Part shown: positions 11,836 through 21,337 of the stretch, one piece after another
Position numbering within the stretch: the stretch's first letter is position 1
How the letters are laid out: every line of letters starts with the position of its first letter
Origin: Fonsecaea monophora
Lineage: Eukaryota; Ascomycota; Eurotiomycetes; Chaetothyriales; Herpotrichiellaceae
DNA: 64,000 nucleotides
Assembly: GCF_001642475.1 (NCBI RefSeq)
Contig: NW_019174062.1
Coordinates: forward strand, 16,366 to 80,365
Reading direction: 5' to 3'
Made by a program: the position numbers and the translations under genes
Notes under the pieces: generated by a model
Told to the model about the DNA's origin: nothing
What the model saw: the letters and a program-made list of their open reading frames with translations, nothing else
Database searches by the model: none

Positions 11836-14328
11836 CTACAGAACCGCCTCCTTGGCGAGAAACTTTTCCGGAATGTCGACGTGTCGTGCGCGCAGGTACT
11901 CGGCCAGATTCTACCATAGAGTATCAGTAAGCGAGGCTCAATCTTACACTCAGAGGTAAGAATGACAACAACGAAAAAAGGACTCTTACCTTGCCCAGAG
12001 CGTCCATCTTGACCGAAGTGCTCACCCCCGCGCCAAGGAGACCGTGAATGACAAAGTGGACGGCGTGGAGGTGGGGGATTTCGCACCGCTCTATGTATGT
12101 CTCGGGGGTTGCTTCGCGTGCGAGGAGCTCTGATATCATTAATTGGGTTAGACATTGTTTCTTTCCAATACGAACTTTGTCGGAATTTCCAGACGGAGAG
12201 AGGACATAAGAACACAACTCACCTCGCAACCGCTCCGTCGTGAGGAGATTCCTCAGCCACTCGAACTTTTCTGACTCGTGGAGACCTCTGGGGATGAAGA
12301 AGCCGACATTGACGTTGGCCCCCTTGTCGCCACTGCGGGCGTAGACGGCAAGTCCTAGTGGCGCCTTGACGGTTGGTCCAAAGGAGGACAACGGCACCGG
12401 GTCCACGGGCTGGTAGTCTGGCTGTTGTGGGAGGAGGTGGACGGGCGTGTAGGCTCCGGGTCGTGCAACGGGTATGCCTTCCCCGTCATTGCCGCCTTGT
12501 GAAGCGAAGAAGACGCGCAGCTGGACGTGGCTCTGGTTGACCAGCCCCGGGAAGTACGTCGACATTTGTTTCGGTTCTGCTGTCCTAAAATCCACGTTGG
12601 CCGTGAGGCCCGGGTACCCAGACAGCTGGTTGCTCATGAGAGGACCGAGGAAGCGCCCTGCCCTCAGATACTGTGGGTCTTGAGCCTGTGCGAGGACTCG
12701 GAGCTGCAGTGTCGCTTCGAGCTGGTTCTCTGGGTTCTCCTTGGGTGTTCCGTAGAGCTGGAAATCCAGGACGTCGTACTTGTTGTCGTTCAGTATCTTG
12801 CGGGTCATGATCTCGAAGCTCTGCGCCTTTTCCTTGTAGTCTAGGCCGGTCACGTAGACGGACACTTCGGCCTGGTAGCCTCCCAGTGCCATGATGGCAA
12901 TCTTGAGAGTTTCGGGAGCCAAAAGGCCTGTAGAATAGATTAGTTAGCCCGCAAGTCACTGTTTCGCACGAAAAGTATCCAGTAAGATGTGACAAGCGAA
13001 GCCAAGTGTAGAGGGAAAAACACACCTTTGAACCCCGAAACGTACACCTTGTCCTTGTCAACCTGCTCGACTTTCAGGCCAGACAGATCGGCAATCACGT
13101 CGGGGTTGTAGTAGAATTGTCCTTGAATCTCGTATAGCAGCTGGCCCCGGACCGTGTCCACCGTCACACTGGGTTTCACGTTAGTCGGCGCACCACACGA
13201 TTGTGCTCAAGGAGAAGAAGGTTGATAGAAGGACGCACACGCCATTTTGATTCGAGTGCTTCTGAATCACACTCGTCCCGTCTATTGCAATCGCGGCAAC
13301 CGGGTAGGATAAGTCATAGTAGTTGGGGAAGAGACTCTTAAACCCTCCAAAGTTGCCTCCAGTCTGTGTCAAGGATCGTTTAGCTGGATGTAGATATCCT
13401 TGAGGCGATATTCAAGACAGAGAACCACTTACGACGTAGCATCCGCATTCAATCAGATGTCCAGCAACCAGGGAGCCCGCGAGTTTGTCGACGTCGGTCC
13501 GCTTCCAACCGTGCCACCAGGCGGCGACACCCATGACCTTGTAGCCAAACCAGTCAGTCCCACATCCGTGCACCAGAACGAGACGTTGCTACTCACCGTG
13601 CTCGCGTCCGTGCATCGTCCACAGATGACAATGTCCGCCCCGGCCTCCAATGCCTCGACAATCCCCCAACAGCCCGTGTACGCCAGGGCGAGGATAACAT
13701 CCGGGTACTTCTGCCTCCAACTTCGAAAGCCCCCAGTCGCCCTCGTCAGGGGCTGTACATCGAGCTTATCGATCTCGGGCAGCAAGTTGTCGCCGGTCAC
13801 GTACGCGACTTTTTTCGAGCAACCCCGTGACACCAGGAGTTTTTGGACCTCTTGCGCGAGCACTTTGGGATTGAGACCGCCGGCGTTGACGGCGATGCGG
13901 AGGTTCGGGTTTCTGTAGTTGATGTATTCGTCCAGAGCGTCGCGTAGGGAATACAGGAACCCAGGCTCGTAGCCGCCTTTCTTGCCGTCGCGAACCTGGA
14001 GTGACCGCGAGGCCAAGTTGAACTGGGAAACGTGAGCTATCAATCATTGTTATTTCTCGAGGGCGTTTGACAGGGACATACCTCTGAAAGCCAATCCCCA
14101 ATGATGGCATCGACCGTCGTCTTACCCTTGAGCATCGACTTCAGCCCTAATTCATCCCAGCATCACCATTAGCTGTCTGTCTGTTCCATCCACGCGTCTG
14201 TTGATCTTGTTGTCGAGGAATCCAGGATATTATGCTCGTCACTCACCATCCAGTCGATCCCCCGTCGACCCAGACACGTTTCCGACCAGGACCGGCCGTG
14301 ATCCTTTCCCTGTTAAATTGGTCGCCAT
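11836..14328 (-). CDS. AtuA / DUF1446 family protein (acyclic terpene utilisation-like)
   Basis: The short first exon (14328-14247) encodes RPVLVGNVSGSTGDR and splices to GLKSMLKGKTTVDAIIGDWL at 14146. Later exons carry RIAVNAGGLNP, GADIVICGRCTDAST, TGGNFGGF and VSGFKG, all characteristic of DUF1446. The C-terminal exon carries ARSGDKGANVNVGF and ends HVDIPEKFLAKEAVL, matching the AtuA-like ferredoxin-fold domain often fused to it. The gene has at least seven exons and stops at 11836. AtuA takes its name from the Pseudomonas citronellol/geraniol (Atu) operon, but its biochemical role is unresolved. Fungal homologues are usually near CoA-ester metabolism genes. Here it sits between the CoA-transferase and a hydrolase, with no biotin-dependent carboxylase in the window. 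That suggests it acts on a branched acyl-CoA intermediate, which is inference only. Start choice: the first ATG giving the conserved leader. Confidence 0.9.
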
Positions 14329-14887
14329 ATTGTGTCCGTTGGTCTCCTCAATATATACCTGTCTATTCTCACTGCATCGATCGGTCCCAGGAAGCGGAAC
14401 TGTTTTTCGCGAACGAGAATCAAACACTAGAGAGATCAGCAACGACAGATGTATGTCTTCTCTCTTACAATCCAAGCTGTCATCAAACTCGTTGACGTCT
14501 ATGTCGTCCCATAATTTTATTCCACGCTTCGCCTCGCCCAAGTTCCGTACACCTCGGCAATGGTGGCCGTGTAACTCCAATCTTTCCCCATTCATGAGGT
14601 GAGGAGGTACAGGTACGTGGCTAGGGGCTCTCGGCTTTTCTTCGCCGATGCAGGCTATTAGGGCTACTAGGCCACTACTAGTCACTACTTGTACTCTCTG
14701 TGGAACCTTACCCGAGCCTGGCGGCTAGGGTGGAAAGAAGGCGGCGCCTTGGAGTATCATTTCGGCCCGACATTTCTACAGGAAGTTTCCAAGCAGAATG
14801 TTGGAGAAATCTGTCTCTATTCGGTAAAGCATCCAGACAAGACAACTCATTACGATAGATACATATACTCGTGGAATGTGGCTGGTC
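14329..14887. other. Intergenic between AtuA-like start and hydrolase stop
   Basis: About 560 bases containing the AtuA-like gene promoter on the minus strand and the hydrolase 3' end. No gene is recognised. Confidence 0.5.
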
Positions 14888-16101
14888 TCACGGTGCAACA
14901 TGATTCTTCAGCCATTCGATGATGAGGCCATCAGTCTTTCTTCGCACCGCAGGATCCGTCCATTTGGAACCCATGGCATAGATATGGAGTTGGCCCCATT
15001 CGATGACCAGCTTGGATTCCACGCCGGCCGAGTGGCACATCTGCGCCCATTGCTCCGAGTCATATCTCGCGAACTCGGCGCCGCCGGTGAAAATGAGCTG
15101 CGGGCTTAACCCGCTGAGCTCTTCGGGCTGGCGATACAGAGGATTGACCTCTGGAGATTCGGGTGGCCAGTCCCCGATAAACATCTGCACCAGTGCAGGC
15201 ACCGCCTTGTTGGCCATGACAAAGTAGTCGCTCTCCACGGCCGGGTTCCCTCCTACGTAGGCCTTGAGGGCCATGTCGATCCAGGGGGAGATCAACACCG
15301 TTGCCGCTGGTTGTGGCAGATTGAGCCGCTTGACTTCGAAGCCCGCGAGGATACAGAGTCCACCTAGATAGCCGAGGGATGTCAGTGCGGGAGATGGTGT
15401 AAAAGGGACATGGAGAGCATTAGGGCCTGCTCACCTCCAGCAGAATCCCCCATGAATACGATATTCTGGGCCGCGACGCCATTGTCAAGCAAGTACTGGT
15501 ATGCTTGGATGAAAGCATTCCTCTGTGCTGGGTGGCTCGCTTTGGTTGTGAGGGCTACCGAACTCGCTTTAGTTCTCTCTTTCTCTCTCTTTTCTCTCGT
15601 AAAAAAGCCTAGCACTCCCAGATTGGACTCAAACTCACGGTATTCGACGCTGTAGAACGCCAGATCGAGATCCCTTCGCGCCGACTCCGCAACCCACCGT
15701 TCCAGATAGTTGACATACATCCTGGCCTCACCACGGGCGTAGCCTCCCCCATGAGCGAACAAGACGACGCATCTCTGCTTCTTCCCGTCGTCTTTCGGTT
15801 GCGCAAAGTCGGAAAGCCCTCGTGTCCCCGGGATGAGGTACGCGGGCACCTTCTCGTCCACCTGGCGCGCTCGTCGCCGAGACAGATCCCCCACGGGGAG
15901 TCGGTGCGTCAAGTCGGGAAAAGTCAGAGCAGCCGCACCGAGGTATGCTCGCTGGATCTGGAGTCGTAGGGACTGGAAGACCGGGAAGTGTGGTAGGAGC
16001 AAACGCCGTAGAAGGACGAGCGAGATCTGGGAGAAGAATGTGTGTATGAAGAGTAATGTCCTCAGCGGATGTTTCAGGAGGAGGAGGACGAGGTTCGCCA
16101 T
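14888..16101 (-). CDS. Alpha/beta hydrolase, HSL (hormone-sensitive lipase) type, N-terminal anchor
   Basis: An esterase or lactone hydrolase. The first 35 residues are hydrophobic (MANLVLLLLKHPLRTLLF...), suggesting a membrane anchor or signal. The oxyanion motif HGGG lies at 117-120, and the nucleophile motif GDSAGG is rebuilt across an intron (donor GTGAGC near 15434, acceptor TCTAG near 15382). The acid residue probably lies in ARYDSEQW and the histidine in GQLHIYAMGS near the C-terminus. A second intron follows FYSVEYR. The gene reads to a TGA at 14888. It is next to AtuA on the same strand and divergent from the 134-residue protein. It is a candidate for hydrolysing the ester or lactone made by the BVMO, a job the MBL-fold protein could share. 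ATG 16101 is the first in-frame Met. Confidence 0.92.
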
Positions 16102-16468
16102 GGTTGTATAGGAAAGAATAAAGATTACATGCACAGTCTGGGCAATTTGGTGGAAGACAGACGGTTTTCCCAGCTCCTACTTCTCAATAAATAAAACTCG
16201 AGCGACTGTCCTGGACTGAGGAGGGGTTCGCTCAATCAAGATTCGAAGCGGTCTCGGTATTGCCCGCCTGGCCTGAACCGAAGCGTCGTTCTCGTTTCCC
16301 ATCCCAGTCGGACTCCCTAGGCCGAGATTTTGTAGACTGCGACCCCAGCTCGGCTGCTCGCGATGATATCATCCATCTCCCTCCTCCATCTATATCTGGG
16401 ACGGTGCTGTCGATGTATCTGTCCTGCTTGACACCACAAAGGACTCAGTCTTATGTTCACACTCGGTC
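16102..16468. promoter_or_regulatory. Divergent promoter region, hydrolase / 134-residue protein
   Basis: About 370 bases separate two divergent start codons, so both promoters must share it. No specific regulator half-site repeat was established by eye. Confidence 0.45.
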
Positions 16469-16992
16469 ATGGCATCCAACGGAGATTTAATCGAGCTGAA
16501 ACTCGACGGCGTGGTCCGCTATACCCTACGCACAGCTGACGCGGGCGACACCATAATAGACGCCAAATGGATCTCAACGCGCACCCTCGCCACCGGCCAG
16601 ACAGGAACCGGTCGCGCCGTTCGACGAAAGACGACGACAACGACGACCGAGGAATCATCGAGCGGAAAATCCGGCTTCGAGGGAGCGTGGACCATCGAAT
16701 ATTATGGACCGGATGGCAATTTGGCAGTCACGCCCTTCCTTCTAGACCTGGTTAAAAAGGGAGAGGTATTGTCATCCACTTTTTGCCATGTTTCTTTTCA
16801 GGTTTGCTGGTGGCCCGTGGGCGGGCCAGTATTTTCACATATACATATACACATGCTAACCAAATAACCCTGCTGCTTGTACAGATTTACCATGGAAAGT
16901 GGGCAGACCCGAAAGGGCGACCTTTGCTGGAAGGCTTCGGCTTCGAGGACGACGGGAAGCTGTACATGAGATATGGAGATAGATGGGTGTAA
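16469..16992 (+). CDS. Conserved-looking small protein of unknown function
   Basis: Two exons (16469-16765 and 16885-16992) join in phase 0 to give 134 residues. The donor is GTATTG and the acceptor ACAG. The C-terminal part, KWADPKGRPLLEGFGFEDDG followed by KLYMRYGDRWV, is dense in aromatic, Gly and acidic residues and reads like a compact beta-rich fold. A Thr/Arg-rich low-complexity stretch lies near residues 50-65. There is no signal peptide, membrane segment or catalytic motif that I recognise. It sits in the middle of the catabolic cluster, divergent from the hydrolase. It may be a small accessory or isomerase-like enzyme, but the sequence does not show a function. Confidence 0.7.
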
Positions 16993-17242
16993 ATCACATC
17001 CGGGTATGTGTTTGCGCAGTCATGTTGTATTACCGAGCGTGCGTCGCTGTGGACTTCATCTTTGCCATCGAAAGAGTCTTGGAGAAGACTGATGGGGGCA
17101 CAATACATCGTGCTCTAGAATGTATCGAATCTCTCCATGGCCTGCTTCTCGTCGTTCATTCGCTCTACCCGAACTACTTTACACAGACACTACCAATCCA
17201 CATGGCCCATCGGCCAGCCGACGGAGTCTCGTCCTCTGTGTT

Positions 17243-18550
17243 TCATTGAGACTCGGCCTTGACAGCCAATCGGTGAGACGTGCGTAGCAAGATATCCTGC
17301 AGCTCATCCAAATAATCCCCGTCTGCGTAGTCATCCTTTCCAAGGTCCATATATCCCTGGGGCGCGGCATCCCGAGGAACAATACCGAACGATCGCCCTG
17401 TCATGAGGTTTTTTTTAGTCCTGCACGGCTTGAACTGACAATGCTGACAAAATGATGCTCACCATTTATCGATGGATCAGAGGCGATTTTGATCCATGCG
17501 CCAGCTGCGTCCTTGGCTTCGGCAAAAACGATCCCTTTGCTTTTGCAGTACTCTTGTACCGTGGGGCTGAGGATCGTGGTGGCCACATACCTGCGATGAA
17601 AAGAGTCAGAATCGGAGATCGGTCTCGCTCAGCTATCAAGGAGCGACTTGCCATGGCCCAGTGAGGTTCATGCGAACCCCATCGACAACGGTGGTCCTTC
17701 GAATGCATCTCATCAAACCCCGACACCCCCATTTCGATGCCATGTACTGGGGAATGCCAGGGACATCGAGGAATCCCACGAGGCTTGCGTTCACGATGAG
17801 ACAGCGATCGTGACTTGCGTCAAGGGGATGCTTCACGAAGTAGTGGCGGGCCAACTTCATCGTGTACATGACTCCGAGGAGGTCAATGTTGACAATCTTT
17901 AGCTGGGGCTTGACCGGCTCGTCCGTGTCTGTCACTATATCAGAATCATTTTCGCCGTCATGGGCATCACGCTCCAGCCCATGCTCGCACCTTCGATGGT
18001 GAAGGCATCATCCGGCCCACTGATGCCGGCATTGGCGACGACAACGTCGATGCTCTTCCTGGGAGAGGAACTCAGAGCGAGCTTGAACATGGCCAGCTGG
18101 TCCTCCCAGGACGTGACATCGCAGCGAATGAATTTGGCGTTCCTGATCCGACGGTTAGCTAGATCGATGTCTCGGCAAAGACAGGAAAGACTGATGCTGA
18201 GTTCGACACCAACATCACGAACGTACGGGGCCAGTTCTGCCTCCAGTTTCGTTCCGCTCTCTTCATCCAGGTCTCCAAAGGTGACGTGGGCTCTTAAGAA
18301 ACTCGTTAGCGTAGAATATATGGGGATGGACCAGTAAGAATAATGCTTGCCCTGCTGCGACAAAAGCCCGAACTCCCTCCTCACCCATCCCCTTTGCACC
18401 TGCCACGATTTATTAGTTGATGACTATTCGTTGGTAATGTATTATATCAGACGAACCACCAGTAATGACGACACCCTTGCCCTCGAGGTTTGTCGGCGGA
18501 GCAACATTCTTGTAATCGACAACACCCTTTTGATACGCAGCGTAAGCCAT
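17243..18550 (-). CDS. Short-chain dehydrogenase/reductase (SDR)
   Basis: An NAD(P)-dependent oxidoreductase with a classical SDR fold. Exon 1 starts at ATG 18550 (MAYAAYQKG) and runs to GVVITG. The next exon gives GAKGMGEEGVRAF, so the cofactor motif is TGGAKGMG near residues 30-38. Then come FGDLD (an acidic residue after beta 2 suggesting NAD preference), CDVTSWED, VVANAGISGP (NAG motif), a VNAS serine segment and the catalytic YMASK. Introns are short. The C-terminal exon encodes GIVPRDAAPQGYMDLG and ends at a TGA at 17243. This belongs to the fungal 15-hydroxyprostaglandin dehydrogenase-like SDR group by general look. In context it would oxidise the hydroxyl freed by lactone or ester opening. 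It is divergent from the MBL-fold gene. Confidence 0.9.
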
Positions 18551-18837
18551 GGTGTGCTGTTCTTCCTTTGGTACCGATCTAGGCTGACGAGAAGAAGGGA
18601 GTTTTAAGTGAAGGGTCCTTTTGAACGAGCAAGGTGAGGCCGACGTCTAGAGTGATATTGAAGATCTTTGTCCGAGGAGCCATCGGCGCCGAACGAGCTG
18701 GGCACAAGGTTGATTATGACCGAGGGATCGGTCCGACCTTTGAAGAGAGGTTGAAAAGGGACGAACGAGTGAAAACAGGAGCTCCAAGATCAAGGACAGC
18801 TGTTTTCAGGTGCTTCTGCATTTCTGTTTGCTCCATC
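18551..18837. promoter_or_regulatory. Divergent promoter region, SDR / MBL-fold hydrolase
   Basis: Only 287 bases separate the two start codons, so the two genes are likely co-regulated from a bidirectional promoter. No operator could be defined by eye. Confidence 0.5.
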
Positions 18838-19890
18838 ATGGCGACCAATTCACCCGCTCTGAATATTCCTCATTCGCTGTCCACCGTTTCTGTCTCGGTG
18901 ATTGAGACAACTTCACGAATCATTGCAAAAACAAATATCGTCGTCCAGCCGCATATTCAGGGCCATGACGAGTTCAACTGCCCTTGCTATTCCTTCCTCA
19001 TCGACCACAAGGGAACGGGGAAAAAGATTCTTTTTGACCTAGGAATCCGAAAGGACCCCGAGAATCTCTCGCCCAGAACATACGCGTTCACCAAGGCGAT
19101 GACCATTGTATCGGAACAGAATGTGGCGGACATCCTAGGGGACAAGGTGTCCGAGATCTCCGAGATCATCTGGTCACATCATCATTTCGATCACATAGGA
19201 GATCCGTCAACGTTTGCGTCCTCGACCAATCTTGTCGTGGGGCCCGGTTTCAAGGACGAATTCCTGCCCGGTTACCCAGCTAACGAGGAATCGTGGATAA
19301 AGGAGAGCGACTATGCCGGCCGTGAACTGGTCGAGGTGAATTTCAAGAAGGAGGGTCTGAAATTGGGCCAATATGACGCCTTGGACTATTTTGGAGATGG
19401 ATCCTTCTACCTTCTCGATTGCCCTGGGCATACCGTTGCTCATATCATGGGTTTGGCTCGGACCACACCTGACAGCTTCGTCCTCATGGCTGCTGATTGT
19501 TGTCATCACGGTGGAGAGTTTCGACCGAACCCATACGATCCGTTGCCTGACTCGATCGATCTACCTGCGACTGGCCAACGTACAGCACGAGTTCATCGAA
19601 CGTCCTGCCCTGGTTCGCTGTTCTTGAAGCTGCATCCCAAGAATTCTCCGACGGAGCCCTTTTATGAACTCATCAATCCACGTAACTCTGACACGGTCCG
19701 CGAGGCGATGCGAAGCCAACGGAAGCTGGAGGAGTTTGACGCCAGTGACGACGTGCTGGTTCTCACGGCCCACGACTCGGACGCGGCCGAGATTATCGAT
19801 CTATATCCCAAGACGATCGATGACTGGAAAAGTAAAGATTGGAAACGGCAACTTCACTGGGCATTTCTCAATGATTTCCAAGTCGAGTAA
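18838..19890 (+). CDS. Metallo-beta-lactamase-fold hydrolase (lactonase-like)
   Basis: A 350-residue intronless protein. The zinc motif HxHxDH appears as HHHFDH at residues 114-119, followed by PGHTVAH with the next metal His, and ADCCHHGG with a conserved Asp. This arrangement matches the AHL-lactonase-like (AttM/AiiA-type) branch of the superfamily, whose members hydrolyse lactones or thioesters. ATG 18838 (MATNSPALN) follows a leader with no similarity, and an open frame extends upstream without an ATG-supported need. It is divergent from the SDR over 287 bases. In this cluster a lactonase would directly follow a BVMO that makes a lactone from a cyclic ketone. The exact substrate is unknown. 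Glyoxalase-II-like thioesterase activity is the main alternative. Confidence 0.9.
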   Translation: MATNSPALNIPHSLSTVSVSVIETTSRIIAKTNIVVQPHIQGHDEFNCPCYSFLIDHKGTGKKILFDLGIRKDPENLSPRTYAFTKAMTIVSEQNVADILGDKVSEISEIIWSHHHFDHIGDPSTFASSTNLVVGPGFKDEFLPGYPANEESWIKESDYAGRELVEVNFKKEGLKLGQYDALDYFGDGSFYLLDCPGHTVAHIMGLARTTPDSFVLMAADCCHHGGEFRPNPYDPLPDSIDLPATGQRTARVHRTSCPGSLFLKLHPKNSPTEPFYELINPRNSDTVREAMRSQRKLEEFDASDDVLVLTAHDSDAAEIIDLYPKTIDDWKSKDWKRQLHWAFLNDFQVE

Positions 19891-21337
19891 CCTACATCAC
19901 CGTTAGGTATATAGGCCATGAGGAGACAGCATAGACGTTAGCGTTCAAGCTCCAGTACTAGCGATAGAGGGTTATAAAGCGCCATAGTGGTATCGATTGG
20001 GCGCGAGATGCCCTGCCCCGACTGGCTTCAACCATGGTGTTCATGTACAGGGAGCAGTTGATGGAATGGACGAGGGCTCCTAGCTGACCTTGGGCCGCTG
20101 ATATCCTCATGTTATCGATTGTTGAGCCTGTAATGAAGTTCTCTGAGACATGTTTCGTCCTTGTCTGGCGGGCTCAACGAACCCTTTCCTTCAGGGGCAC
20201 CAGGGGCGAGGGATACGAGTAGATGCATGCCATGCCCAGCACGTGAGTTTGATAAGTCTCCACTCGGTATCAGAACATCCCGGAACCGAGTCACTTCCAC
20301 AGCGAAGATAGAAAGGAGAAAAAAGCCAGAGATTACCCCTGTAATTAGCGTTACCTACAGGTTATAGGCCATGTCCTGGAAAGGAGTATGATTCTTCTGA
20401 AGAGAAATGCAGGTTTTGGTGATTTGATAGGGCGATCGTGTCATTGAACAAAGCATAGCAATGGTGAAGATGGAGATGCAAAACTGGAAATGGGATTTAT
20501 TTAGTCGATGCCAAGTCATTGGCTGTTCGGGTTGTGGAATAAAACTTCACCGAGTGTCAGCCCCTAGAACGACACCGCCATTGGTAGACAGAGGTGCCTA
20601 GAGGCCCGTAGCGTGCCCACCGAGTCCGTTGCCAGTTGGTGAGTTAGCTAAGGTTACGGGCGATGAGCGGCACCTAGCGATGTCCACTGGTCGCCCAGAT
20701 CTCGCTTGGCCTGGGCATTGTTTTTGGGCTCCGCTCCTCCCCAATCTAGGCATCATCTATTCTACCAAACGCCCTGGGAAATGTCCATCGCAAATTTATC
20801 CTCATCCCACCCGCTAACCCACCCCCGTATCCGATCCCATGAAACGATTGTTTATTATATCTTTCGAAAAATCCGCCATAGATGTCTTTCTCTATAGAGT
20901 TTCTCCCTGCCCTTTGTTGGTTCAGGGCAATTTCCTTCTTCTTTCGCGGGCCTTGTTCCTGCTTTGAGTGCTACTAGGTCTTGATTAATACATTCACATA
21001 CTTCATTTCACTTCTTGCTCAGTTCACGCGTACCAAACATTTCTTAACGTCTTCAGCCATTATCACACGCGGACATTCTGCCAGACCTCTATTCTCCTCC
21101 AAATTCCCCTTGGTATCGGAGTTTGCTAGCCCAGCGGAGTCCAGAGCTGAAATACAGTAAGCCCTTTCTGCGGCAATACGAGTACACAAATCCATCCCGA
21201 ACGCCTCCATCCTAACTCAGTCCGAGGATTGTACAGCCTCGAGCGACCCACACAAACCCTACTACGAGTCGCAGATCCTTCCAGCATCAGAGATCTTTCG
21301 GAGACTGCGCTGTGCTTCGTCGTGGTGCATCTTCGCA
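19891..21337. other. Intergenic, upstream of MFS transporter
   Basis: About 1.45 kb. The final 350 bases before the MFS start are pyrimidine-rich in places, as in fungal leaders. No coding segment was supported. Confidence 0.5.
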
